From positions 1-20,413 of the forward strand of contig JAZRRG010000045.1 in assembly GCA_045650565.1 (NCBI GenBank): a DNA stretch of 20,413 bases, written 5' to 3'. Below the pieces are notes generated by a model. It was given only the letters and a program-made list of their open reading frames with translations, searched no databases and was not told the DNA's origin. Made by a program: the position numbers and the translations under genes. The stretch comes from SIG565 sp045650565 (GTDB lineage Bacteria > Bacillota > Clostridia > Oscillospirales > Acutalibacteraceae). The first letter of the stretch is position 1. Every line of letters begins with the position of its first letter. Shown here in pieces: positions 1 through 6,849 of this stretch.

Positions 1-1
1 G

Positions 2-121
2 AAAGATGGTACAGTTGTGGCTACGGGTGATAATGACTATGGTCAATGCGATGTCAAAATGTTTAGAAATCCGATTATGGTTATTTTCAGATTTCTTGAT
101 AATATAGAAAGTTATTTATGA
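2..121 (+). CDS. 3' end of an RCC1-repeat protein (5' truncated by window edge)
   Basis: The gene begins before the window; reading from base 2 gives 39 codons ending in TGA at 119-121. The first residues, KDGTVVATGDNDYGQCDV, are a typical bacterial RCC1/BLIP-II-like repeat strand pair (DGTVVATGDNxYGQC). RCC1 repeats form beta-propellers that bind proteins, and in gut Clostridia they are often found in large exported proteins. After this repeat the usual W-x-DIVAIS continuation is absent; a short hydrophobic tail (NPIMVIFRFL) follows instead, so this is either a natural divergent C-terminus or a decayed end. The stop lies 21 bases before the next gene, so the two may be co-transcribed. Function cannot be told from this fragment. 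Confidence 0.6.
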   Translation, partial: KDGTVVATGDNDYGQCDVKMFRNPIMVIFRFLDNIESYL

Positions 122-142
122 TATAAAATAGGGGGAAATAAA

Positions 143-1267
143 ATGGCGAAAATAGCAGACATAATTAAATACGAAGGTGACAATAGCACATTTATTTGGA
201 AACATCCTTGTGAAGACTTCAATTACCTTACACAGTTGATTGTTCACGAGAGCCAAGAAGCAATCTTCTTTATGAACGGTCAGGCGCTTGACCTATTTGG
301 CGCAGGTAGATATACCCTTGAAACACAGAATATCCCGCTTATAGGCAAGGTGCTCAACAAAACAACTGACGATAAGACACCGTTCCATTGCGAAGTATAT
401 TTTATCAACAAGACCGAGCAAATGAACATTAAGTGGGGTACCGACTCCCGTGTTCAGTACATAGAGCCCACTTACGGTTTCCCACTTTCTATCGGCGCAT
501 CGGGTGAAATGTCTCTCCGTGCCCAAGATAGTCGTAAGCTCTTACTTAAATTGGTTGGCACTGAGAATTATCTTGGTCAACAACAATTATCAGGATATTT
601 CCGTTCTTTTCTTATGACCCGTGTAAAAACTTATATTGCACAGGTTATGAAGACCAATAGCATTAATATTTTTGAGATTGATGAAAACCTTACCTTGTTT
701 TCTGATTCAATCAAAAACTTGCTTATAAAAGATTTTGCAGAATATGGTGTAGCACTTGAACAATTCTTTGTAGCCACCATTTTGAAGCCGGATGGCGACA
801 AGCAGTATGAGAAATTCAAGGAATTGCATTTCCGCCAATACGCTGATATTGCTGAAGCAAGATTAAAACAGCAAACCGATATTATCGATGCCGAAACCGA
901 AGCCAAAAAGGTTGTTATCGCATCGAAGGCAATGGCGACTAAGCGGGCACAAGAAGGATATACATACAGCCAAGAGCGTGGTTTTGATGTTGCTACAAAG
1001 GTTGCCGAGAACGAAGCCGTTGGCGAGTTCACCAATCTGGGCGTTGGCTTTGGCACTATGGCAGGCGTCGGTGGTGCCGTTGGTGGTATGGTCGGCGGAA
1101 TGATGAACGATGCTGTAGGGGCGGCGAGCAATTCTTCTGCATCGACCGGTGATATGGCAGCATTTAAAGCAAAAATCGAGAAACTTACCATGATGAAAGA
1201 AGCAGGAATGCTTTCCGAAGAAGAATTTAACAATTTGAAGGCAAAATTGCTTTCGGAGATTTTATAA
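143..1267 (+). CDS. SPFH-domain protein with C-terminal SHOCT-like motif (YdjI-like)
   Basis: A 374-residue protein with no N-terminal membrane helix. Residues about 25-235 resemble the cytoplasmic SPFH (band-7) family often labelled 'virion core protein', whose Bacillus relative is YdjI. Residues about 228-290 are charged, Ala-rich and likely coiled coil. Residues about 298-330 are a Gly/Met/Val-rich linker, and residues about 341-374 (MKEAGMLSEEEFNNLKAKLL) match the SHOCT oligomerisation motif. The ATG is supported by a GGGGGA ribosome binding site at 131-136. The next gene, a membrane protein, starts 12 bases after the stop. In B. subtilis YdjI is known to act with membrane proteins YdjG/YdjH in membrane-stress recruitment of PspA. 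By analogy (inference only) this protein may be held at the membrane by its neighbour. The domain assignment is good; the role is open. Confidence 0.82.
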   Translation: MAKIADIIKYEGDNSTFIWKHPCEDFNYLTQLIVHESQEAIFFMNGQALDLFGAGRYTLETQNIPLIGKVLNKTTDDKTPFHCEVYFINKTEQMNIKWGTDSRVQYIEPTYGFPLSIGASGEMSLRAQDSRKLLLKLVGTENYLGQQQLSGYFRSFLMTRVKTYIAQVMKTNSINIFEIDENLTLFSDSIKNLLIKDFAEYGVALEQFFVATILKPDGDKQYEKFKELHFRQYADIAEARLKQQTDIIDAETEAKKVVIASKAMATKRAQEGYTYSQERGFDVATKVAENEAVGEFTNLGVGFGTMAGVGGAVGGMVGGMMNDAVGAASNSSASTGDMAAFKAKIEKLTMMKEAGMLSEEEFNNLKAKLLSEIL

Positions 1268-1279
1268 GGAGAGATTAGA

Positions 1280-2596
1280 ATGAACGCAAAAAAAATATCC
1301 ATAAGTATTTTTCTTATACTATTTATCTTGTTCGGTGCAATATCTACGATTGTGTATGATAAATCTGATAGCGTAGATATTATCTGCTATGATGGTCCAT
1401 ATGCGGAGGAGTATGCCGAAAAGCACGACATTGATTGTGAAATTATTTCAGATTCAGATGCTTATATCGGCATTTTAAATCTTGAAAACTTTGATTATAA
1501 CAATGATGGCACTATCGTCGCCTATAAAGGCGAAAGCGAAAAAATTGCTATCCCTACCGATATTGAGGGAGTAAAAATCACTAAGATTGATGAAAAAGCA
1601 TTTGAAAATACTAAAAACTTAAAAAGCATATATTTGCCTAAATCTGTAACTGAGTTTGAAGTAAAAGCACTTGAAAACATTACCGTTTTTATGTATGAAG
1701 ATACCGAACTTTATAAGAAACTTTCTGAAGATAAAGAGATAAAATTTGAAATCAAAACAATACCCGATTCATATTTTGTAGATTTCTATACAGCAAACAT
1801 TCCATTCTCTTATGATAACATTTCTGATAAGAGCATTGATATCAATCGTTATCACGCATTTAATGAAATCGTTGTTATTCCCGAAAGTATAGATGGCAAA
1901 GTGGTTACTACCATTTCATTTAATGCATTAGAAGATGTAGTTGAAACAATCGTAATTCCTAAGAGTGTTACAAGCATTAAGGGTGAATTGTATAGCAACC
2001 GTTATGACCTGACATTCCTCATTGGTATGTTGATTGCATTAGTTGGAACTGCTATAGCTACGGCTTTTGTTCTCACATTAAAGGTTGAAACAAAAGAAAA
2101 AATGTTCTTGAACCTGTCTCAGTTCAGAACCGCTTATATTGTTACTGTTTTGTCTTTGATTTTGGCAGGCATATATCTGTTTGTAGGTATTGTACCTGAT
2201 TGGATGATTTATATTGCTGTTGTATTGGTATATGGAATTGCCGTTATTTCCATTTTGAAGGCGAAGGTGGCTGTGAGTGTCGTTGAAGGCATTGATGAAA
2301 AAATTAAGATTCAAACCTTCTTCATAAAATCTCTCACCGTAAACGCTGAACATTTGATGCACACATCTAAGACAGCAGAGCTTAAAACTCTTGCTAAAAA
2401 GGTTTATGAAGCTATACGCTATTCGGATCCTATGTCTAATGCGGTTCTGGTTGAAGTGGAAGATAAAATTCAAAATGGTTTTGTGGATTTTGAAAATGCA
2501 GTTAACGGAGAGGACATTGAACTTGCATCTTCTACTGCCGATGAACTGCTTTCCCTTATCGACATTAGAAATAAAAAATGCAAATTGTTGAAATAA
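1280..2596 (+). CDS. Membrane protein with BspA-like LRR ectodomain and cytoplasmic C-terminal domain
   Basis: 438 residues. There is an N-terminal hydrophobic helix (about 5-25), a soluble part (26-243), three more helices (about 244-267, 283-305, 308-328) and a roughly 110-residue charged, helical C-terminus. The soluble part holds the cap-like string YAEEYAEKHDIDCEII and two LRR_5 (BspA-type) segments: IAIPTDIEGVKITKIDEKAF...LKSIYLPKSV, and VVIPESIDGKVVTTISFNAL...IVIPKSV. With positively charged MNAKK inside, the topology puts the repeats outside and the C-terminus inside. A ribosome binding site AAGGAG lies just before the ATG, overlapping the end of the SPFH gene, so the two are co-translated from one mRNA. 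Co-transcription with an SPFH protein and this sensor-like layout suggest a membrane scaffold or receptor, but no substrate or partner can be read from the sequence. Confidence 0.75.
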   Translation: MNAKKISISIFLILFILFGAISTIVYDKSDSVDIICYDGPYAEEYAEKHDIDCEIISDSDAYIGILNLENFDYNNDGTIVAYKGESEKIAIPTDIEGVKITKIDEKAFENTKNLKSIYLPKSVTEFEVKALENITVFMYEDTELYKKLSEDKEIKFEIKTIPDSYFVDFYTANIPFSYDNISDKSIDINRYHAFNEIVVIPESIDGKVVTTISFNALEDVVETIVIPKSVTSIKGELYSNRYDLTFLIGMLIALVGTAIATAFVLTLKVETKEKMFLNLSQFRTAYIVTVLSLILAGIYLFVGIVPDWMIYIAVVLVYGIAVISILKAKVAVSVVEGIDEKIKIQTFFIKSLTVNAEHLMHTSKTAELKTLAKKVYEAIRYSDPMSNAVLVEVEDKIQNGFVDFENAVNGEDIELASSTADELLSLIDIRNKKCKLLK

Positions 2597-2601
2597 ATAT
2601 A

Positions 2602-2636
2602 AAAGCAGTCGGAATAATCCGACTGCTTTATTTTTT
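2602..2636 (+). terminator. Rho-independent terminator after the LRR membrane gene
   Basis: A perfect 11 bp stem (AAAGCAGTCGG at 2602-2612 with CCGACTGCTTT at 2619-2629), a 6-base AT-rich loop and a following ATTTTTT tract. It closes the SPFH/LRR unit and separates it from the protease-scpAB operon. Confidence 0.92.
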
Positions 2637-2642
2637 CACTAC

Positions 2643-2671
2643 TTGTATTTTTGATAAATATATATTATAAT
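2643..2671 (+). promoter_or_regulatory. Likely promoter of the M50 protease-scpAB operon
   Basis: A perfect -10 TATAAT at 2666-2671 sits 17 bp after a weak -35 TTGTAT at 2643-2648. It lies between the terminator and the first gene of the operon, where a promoter is needed. The -35 matches consensus at only three of six positions, so the call rests mainly on the -10 and on position. Confidence 0.6.
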
Positions 2672-2697
2672 ATTTTATTAGATTGGAGTGGTATATC

Positions 2698-3372
2698 TTG
2701 CTGAGAGATGCAATTAGCGGAAATATTGGTTTAGTTGAGTTTATAACATATACTATATCTTGTTTGGTTGTTATATTTTTGACACTCCCGATTCACGAAT
2801 TTGCTCACGCCTTTGCGGCTAATAAATTGGGCGACCAAACCGCAAAATATATGGGGCGTTTAACGGTAAATCCCTTTGCGCATATTGACTGGATAGGCGC
2901 CGCTTGTATCTTGCTTTTCGGCTTTGGCTGGGCAAAACCTGTGCCGATTAACTCCCGCTATTTTAAACGTGGCAAGACTGATGTTGCATTAACCGCTTTT
3001 GCAGGTCCGCTTTCTAATCTTTTGGTGGCTTTTGTTTCAATGCTTTTAATGTTTATTCTTGCATTTACTTTGGGAAATTTTTCGGTGGTTGTATATATTA
3101 TCACCTTTTTCTATTATGTTACGACAATTAACATAAATCTTGCGGTATTTAATTTGTTGCCGATACCTCCGCTTGATGGCTCAAAAATTTTAGCGGCATT
3201 TTTACCTAATAATTTGTACTATAAGCTAATGCGGTACGAAAGATATATCACTATTGTTGTTTTTATTTTACTTTATACTGGTGTCTTATCTACACCATTG
3301 TCATTTTTATCTAATGCCGTTTACAGCGGTTTTTATAGTATTTTAAATGCAATATTTTCGCTATTTATTTAA
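2698..3372 (+). CDS. M50-family site-2 protease (intramembrane zinc metalloprotease)
   Basis: A 224-residue polytopic membrane protein. HEFAH (residues 33-37) is the zinc/catalytic HExxH motif inside a membrane helix. NPFAHIDWIG (58-67) and NLLPIPPLDG (152-161) carry the third ligand region and the conserved NxxPxxxLDG motif of this family. It belongs to the short S2P/YwhC-like group that has no PDZ domain and is usually coded next to scpA in Clostridia; its substrates are generally unknown. Start choice: a TTG at 2683 is in frame, but TTG at 2698 is preceded by GGAGTGG (2685-2691) at a good distance, and no in-frame ATG lies nearby. It is the first gene of an operon and ends 18 bases before scpA. 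Confidence 0.88.
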   Translation: MLRDAISGNIGLVEFITYTISCLVVIFLTLPIHEFAHAFAANKLGDQTAKYMGRLTVNPFAHIDWIGAACILLFGFGWAKPVPINSRYFKRGKTDVALTAFAGPLSNLLVAFVSMLLMFILAFTLGNFSVVVYIITFFYYVTTININLAVFNLLPIPPLDGSKILAAFLPNNLYYKLMRYERYITIVVFILLYTGVLSTPLSFLSNAVYSGFYSILNAIFSLFI

Positions 3373-3390
3373 AATTTAGGGGTATTTTTA

Positions 3391-4104
3391 ATGGAGACTA
3401 CATTTTCGTATAAGCTTGATAGCTTTGAGGGTCCGCTTGACCTTTTGTTACTGCTGATTGCAAGAAACAAGCTTGATATTTACGATATACAGTTGACGGT
3501 GCTTATCGACCAGTATTTAGAGCAAATCAACCTGATGCAGCAGGATACTGCCGAAATAGCCAGTGAATTTTTGGAAATGGCTTCACGGCTGATTTATCTT
3601 AAAACCGCAAAACTGTTACCCAAGCACGAGGAATATGAGCAATTAAAGGACGAGTTTGTCGGTGAGTTAATCGAATATCAGACCTGCCGAAAAATCGCCG
3701 AAATGCTATCGCTACAAACCGATGGGTTTGATAAGTTTGTTAAGGGTCCGTCAAAGGTAGAATTACCCAAAACATACGAATTAGTGCATCCCAAGGAAAC
3801 GCTTTTTGATGCGTATATATCTGCGGTTGGCAGAGGTCAGCGAAGATTACCGCCGAGCACTGATGCCTTTGCAAAAATTGTTGCTAAGAAGATAGTATCG
3901 GTTTCATCAAAAATCGTGTATGTAATGCGAAATTTGATTAAAAGCGGTCCTCAAAAATTAGCAAAGCTTTATCGCAGTTCTAAAAGCCGTTCAGAGCTTG
4001 TGGCTACCTTTTTAGCGGTGCTTGAGCTTTGCAAGGCAAACCGGGTACATATTAACGGTGCCGGCAACGATGCCGAGATTAAGATAATTAAGGAGCGAAA
4101 GTAG
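3391..4104 (+). CDS. scpA: Segregation and condensation protein A
   Basis: A 237-residue kleisin subunit that bridges the SMC heads and binds ScpB in the bacterial condensin complex acting on the nucleoid. The N-terminus has the hallmark FEGPLDLLLLLI (12-23), followed by the helical SMC-neck binding segment with ASEFLEMASRLIYLKTAKLLP (about 57-77). The C-terminal 50 residues (about 180-235) form the winged-helix part that binds the SMC cap. Length is normal for the family. A TAGGGG ribosome binding site lies about 10 bases before the ATG. The stop TAG is followed after one base by the scpB start, so translation of the two is tightly coupled. Confidence 0.96.
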   Translation: METTFSYKLDSFEGPLDLLLLLIARNKLDIYDIQLTVLIDQYLEQINLMQQDTAEIASEFLEMASRLIYLKTAKLLPKHEEYEQLKDEFVGELIEYQTCRKIAEMLSLQTDGFDKFVKGPSKVELPKTYELVHPKETLFDAYISAVGRGQRRLPPSTDAFAKIVAKKIVSVSSKIVYVMRNLIKSGPQKLAKLYRSSKSRSELVATFLAVLELCKANRVHINGAGNDAEIKIIKERK

Positions 4105-4105
4105 T

Positions 4106-4675
4106 TTGGACGTTAAGGAATTGATAAACAGTATTGAGGCGGTTCTATTTGCAAACGGTGAGCCGATTAGCATACAGCGCTTGTGCCAAACCTTTGAGGT
4201 TGAGCCCGACACCATACGCAGTGCAGTAATGGCACTTGCGGATAATTATAAGAACACTGCACTTGAAATCGTAACACTTGAAAATACATTTCAAATTTGC
4301 ACTAAAAAAGAATATGCTCCCCACATAAAAAAAGCATTTGATATCAAAAGAAAAACACCTCTTTCCCAAGCAGCGCTTGAGGTGCTGGCGGTTGTGGCTT
4401 ATAATCAACCCGTAACCAAGGCATTTATTGAACAGGTGCGTGGTGTTGACTGCTCGGGCGTTATGATGACGCTTATTGAAAAAGAGCTTATTGAAGAGGT
4501 TGGGCGACTTGAATTGCCCGGTAGACCACTTTTATACTCAACAACCAAAAACTTTTTGCGGTGCTTCCAGCTTAGCGATTTAAGTGAGCTTCCACAAATA
4601 CCCAAGGATGCGCCCGATGCTTTGCCCGATGTTGCCGAACAATTAGCGGTGGGCGAGGTTGAAAGTGCCGAATAA
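4106..4675 (+). CDS. scpB: Segregation and condensation protein B
   Basis: A 189-residue protein with two winged-helix domains that dimerises and binds the central part of ScpA in the SMC-ScpAB condensin. Recognised by LEVLAVVAYNQPVTKAFIEQ (91-110), RGVDCSG, and GRLELPGRPLLYSTTKNFL (133-151), which are the best conserved blocks of the family. The start is TTG at 4106, one base after the scpA stop, with AAGGAG at 4090-4095 inside scpA. The acidic C-terminal tail after residue 165 is variable in the family. Confidence 0.96.
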   Translation: MDVKELINSIEAVLFANGEPISIQRLCQTFEVEPDTIRSAVMALADNYKNTALEIVTLENTFQICTKKEYAPHIKKAFDIKRKTPLSQAALEVLAVVAYNQPVTKAFIEQVRGVDCSGVMMTLIEKELIEEVGRLELPGRPLLYSTTKNFLRCFQLSDLSELPQIPKDAPDALPDVAEQLAVGEVESAE

Positions 4676-4715
4676 TGCAAGTATTTTTGTAAAAAATAAG
4701 TAATAGGTGTATTTA

Positions 4716-5303
4716 ATGGTAGTTTTTTATATATTTCTTGCCATTGCTTTGCTTATTTGTTTGTTGTTGCAACTACCCGTAAAGCTAAAGCTTTATATTG
4801 ACCGAAATTTCACTTATAAAGTGCTTTTAGGACCAATTACTGTAATCTCCGATAAACAAAAAAAATCTAAAACAACTAAAATATCGGATGATGGCGGCAA
4901 ACAAAAGAAGGAAAGCTATTTAAGTAAGCTTCATAAGGAAAAAGGGTTTTCGGGAGCCGTTGTAGAGATAATATCATATCTTAAAATTATTTTTTCCGAA
5001 TTATCGTATTTCCTGGGAAAAATCAAGATTAGAGATTTTTTGTGTTACGTCACTGTGTCCGAGGGGGATGCCGCCGATACCGCTGTATCCTACGGGGTGA
5101 TTTCTACAGCTGTGTATGGATTCTCGGGTTTTCTTGACAGTAAGTGTGATTTTGGGTACAAAAAAATCGCAGTAAATGCTGATTATTCCGAATCGGAGAG
5201 TTCTTTTGAGCTTGGCTTTACCGTTAATATAAAGCTACTGTATTTGATTATTACCGCATTTAAATTACTAATGAAATTTATAAAGTTAAAAAGGGAAGTG
5301 TAA
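4716..5303 (+). CDS. DUF2953 family membrane-anchored protein (YtfI-like)
   Basis: 195 residues from ATG 4716, preceded by AGGTG at 4705-4709; an in-frame GTG at 4707 is inside that ribosome binding site and is less likely. An N-terminal membrane helix (about 2-20) is followed by VKLKLYIDRNFTYKVLLGPI (22-41), the start typical of DUF2953 proteins, then a Lys-rich linker, a central domain and a hydrophobic C-terminal helix (about 171-187). In Bacillus and Clostridia this family (YtfI) is coded directly before ytfJ/gerW, exactly as here, which supports the call. No biochemical role is established; the pairing with GerW suggests a sporulation-related envelope task (inference). Confidence 0.72.
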   Translation: MVVFYIFLAIALLICLLLQLPVKLKLYIDRNFTYKVLLGPITVISDKQKKSKTTKISDDGGKQKKESYLSKLHKEKGFSGAVVEIISYLKIIFSELSYFLGKIKIRDFLCYVTVSEGDAADTAVSYGVISTAVYGFSGFLDSKCDFGYKKIAVNADYSESESSFELGFTVNIKLLYLIITAFKLLMKFIKLKREV

Positions 5304-5305
5304 TT

Positions 5306-5692
5306 ATGGGTGAAAACAGTATTAAGGGTATAATGGATACCACAATGGAAAAATTAAAGGCGATAGTTGATGCCGATACCATCATTGGTACACCGATTGT
5401 TTCGGGCAATATTACGATGATTCCTGTATCTAAGGTTTCATTTGGTATGGCAACCGGTGGTTCAGACTTTGCGGCTAAAACAGGCAACAACACCTTATTT
5501 GGCGGCGGCGGTGGAGCCGGTGTTTCCATAATCCCGATTTCCTTTATTGTTATTTCGGGTGATAATGTGAAAATGTTACCTATCAATAACGCTTATACCG
5601 CAGTTGACAAGGCAATTGCGTTGGCTCCTGAGTTATTTGAAAAGGTGAAAAAACTTTTTTCTAAGGAAAAAACTGATATTGAAGAGTTATAG
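5306..5692 (+). CDS. gerW: GerW family spore protein (YtfJ)
   Basis: A 128-residue protein of the YtfJ/GerW family. Visible blocks are the N-terminal helix IKGIMDTTMEKLKAIVDADT, then GTPI...TMIPVSKVSFG (about 28-47), a glycine-rich loop GGGGGAGVSIIPISF (66-80) and NVKMLPI (87-93), the standard order of the family. In B. subtilis GerW is made in the forespore and is needed for normal L-alanine germination; homologues also occur in organisms not known to form spores. The ATG follows the DUF2953 stop by two bases, with AAGGGAAGTG as ribosome binding site. It ends in TAG at 5690-5692, just ahead of a terminator-like hairpin. Confidence 0.93.
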   Translation: MGENSIKGIMDTTMEKLKAIVDADTIIGTPIVSGNITMIPVSKVSFGMATGGSDFAAKTGNNTLFGGGGGAGVSIIPISFIVISGDNVKMLPINNAYTAVDKAIALAPELFEKVKKLFSKEKTDIEEL

Positions 5693-5698
5693 AAAAGC

Positions 5699-5744
5699 CA
5701 CATCCTAAATATTATTTAACAGAATATTTAGGGTGTGATTTTTT
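5699..5744 (+). terminator. Terminator-like hairpin after gerW that contains the next gene's RBS
   Basis: A 15 bp stem: CACATCCTAAATATT (5699-5713) pairs with AATATTTAGGGTGTG (5723-5737), with one T-G wobble and a 9-base loop, followed by ATTTTTT. Shape and T-run are those of a rho-independent terminator. Its 3' arm holds AGGGTG, the only plausible ribosome binding site for the carboxypeptidase gene, and the T-run contains that gene's TTG start. There is no room for a separate promoter behind it, so downstream genes depend on readthrough or an upstream switch. Confidence 0.75.
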
Positions 5745-6729
5745 GAAAAAAATTATGTGCTTTTTCCTTTTATTTGCGTTGTTCACAAACCTGTGCGGTG
5801 CTTCGGCTGTTGAAAATTCGGCGGCAGCGGCTATTGTTATAAATGCAAAAACCCGAACGGTTATTTACTCAAAAAACGCTAATGCGAGACTGCCAATGGC
5901 AAGTACCACAAAAATTATGACAGCGCTTATATTAGCCGAGTGTAACACACCCGAAAAAGAGGTTACTGTTACCAAACAAATGGTGGCGGTAGAGGGCTCA
6001 TCGATGGGACTTAGTGCGGGCGACACCGTTACATATTGCGACTTGCTTTACGGGATTTTACTGCCGTCAGGCAACGATGCTGCCAACACAGCAGCCATTT
6101 CTATTAGTGGCTCGGTAGAAAAATTTGCCGATTTGATGAATAAACGAGCCGAAGAATTAGGTCTTAACAACACGCATTTTGTTACGCCGTCAGGTCTTGA
6201 TGCAGATGGCCATTATACCACCGCTTATGATTTGGCAATTCTCACCTCGTTTGCTCTTGAAAACGAGAGTTTTAGGAAGGTGGCAGCTACAAAATCAGTA
6301 ACCCTTGAATATAGCGGAAAAAAGAATTATTTATCTAACCATAACCGAATGCTCAAAACCTATAATGGAGCGATTGGTGTGAAAACGGGTTATACCAGTA
6401 AGTCGGGAAGGTGCTTGGTTACCGCCGCTAAACGTGAAAACACCGAAATCATTGCGGTTACTCTAAACGATAGAAACGATTGGGCAGACCACGCCAATCT
6501 ATTAGATTACGGATTTGAAAATTCTAGCGAAGTTCTATTAGAGCCAACTATACCCGAAGCCGTCAATTGTGTTGGTGGAGGCGAAGAAAAAATAAAATTA
6601 ACTACTGCACAAACTAAAATCGGTATTTCAAGGCAGGAAACCTTCCAATATAAAACTTATTTGCCAAATTTCATTTACGCACCTGTAAACTGTGGGGATG
6701 TTGTTGGGTATACCGATATATTTTCGTGA
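5743..6729 (+). CDS. dacF: D-alanyl-D-alanine carboxypeptidase, S11 family, C-terminally truncated by an in-frame TGA
   Basis: A 328-residue penicillin-binding protein that removes the terminal D-Ala from peptidoglycan pentapeptides outside the membrane. A signal peptide is clear (MKKIMCFFLLFALFTNLCGASA, cleavage near 22). Active-site motifs are all present: SxxK = S54-K57 (STTK), SGN = 109-111, KTG = 214-216. From about 250 a PBP5-type C-terminal beta domain begins, but the frame stops at TGA 6727-6729 after VVGYTDIFS, in the middle of that domain. The same frame continues to 6849 with the expected remainder. The start is TTG 5743, with AGGGTG inside a hairpin; ATG 5755 would lose the lysines of the signal peptide and has no ribosome binding site. 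Without the C-terminus the enzyme would keep its catalytic domain but lose its membrane anchor. The dacF/dacB naming is by family only. Confidence 0.9.
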   Translation: MKKIMCFFLLFALFTNLCGASAVENSAAAAIVINAKTRTVIYSKNANARLPMASTTKIMTALILAECNTPEKEVTVTKQMVAVEGSSMGLSAGDTVTYCDLLYGILLPSGNDAANTAAISISGSVEKFADLMNKRAEELGLNNTHFVTPSGLDADGHYTTAYDLAILTSFALENESFRKVAATKSVTLEYSGKKNYLSNHNRMLKTYNGAIGVKTGYTSKSGRCLVTAAKRENTEIIAVTLNDRNDWADHANLLDYGFENSSEVLLEPTIPEAVNCVGGGEEKIKLTTAQTKIGISRQETFQYKTYLPNFIYAPVNCGDVVGYTDIFS

Positions 6730-6849
6730 GGATTCAAGGTGGCAACCTTACCCTTATATTCCGATTCTACCGTACTAAAACAAGGTAATTACGATACATT
6801 TTTATATGTTTTTTTAAAGAGATTTTTAATTTTGTTAAGAGGTTTATAA
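6730..6849 (+). pseudogene. Detached C-terminal segment of the D,D-carboxypeptidase, in frame after TGA
   Basis: 39 sense codons in the same frame as the carboxypeptidase, between its TGA and a TAA at 6847-6849. The residues start GFKVATLPLY and end FLKRFLILLRGL. They fit the normal end of S11 carboxypeptidases: the last strand with 'K-x-A-x-x-P-L', then a basic amphipathic helix that anchors the enzyme to the membrane. The TAA overlaps the rluB start as TAATG, the arrangement expected for an intact, translationally coupled gene end. A separate start at GTG 6739 is possible but is not preceded by a strong ribosome binding site. Confidence 0.75.

Noticed and set aside
96..127. Own promoter for the SPFH gene (TTGATA with TATAAA)
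   Set aside because: The spacer to TATAAA is 20 bp, and the predicted start would fall inside the ribosome binding site; readthrough from the upstream gene is simpler.
631..1302. Long open frame on the minus strand opposite the SPFH gene
   Set aside because: Low-complexity Ala/Pro/Ser/Thr protein without a ribosome binding site or recognisable domain; it mirrors the codon use of the SPFH gene.
5640..5745. Forespore sigma-F/G promoter at the end of gerW driving dacF
   Set aside because: No pair of boxes with the right spacing and sequence could be seen.
6727..6729. Selenocysteine at the carboxypeptidase TGA
   Set aside because: Family members do not have a cysteine at this place that I know of, and the downstream stem is too short and its loop too close to the stop for a bacterial SECIS element.
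6727..6729. Genome-wide recoding of TGA as a sense codon
   Set aside because: All other genes are intact without internal TGA, and rluB (TGA followed by TAA) and xseB (TGA with further in-frame TGAs soon after) clearly use it as a stop.
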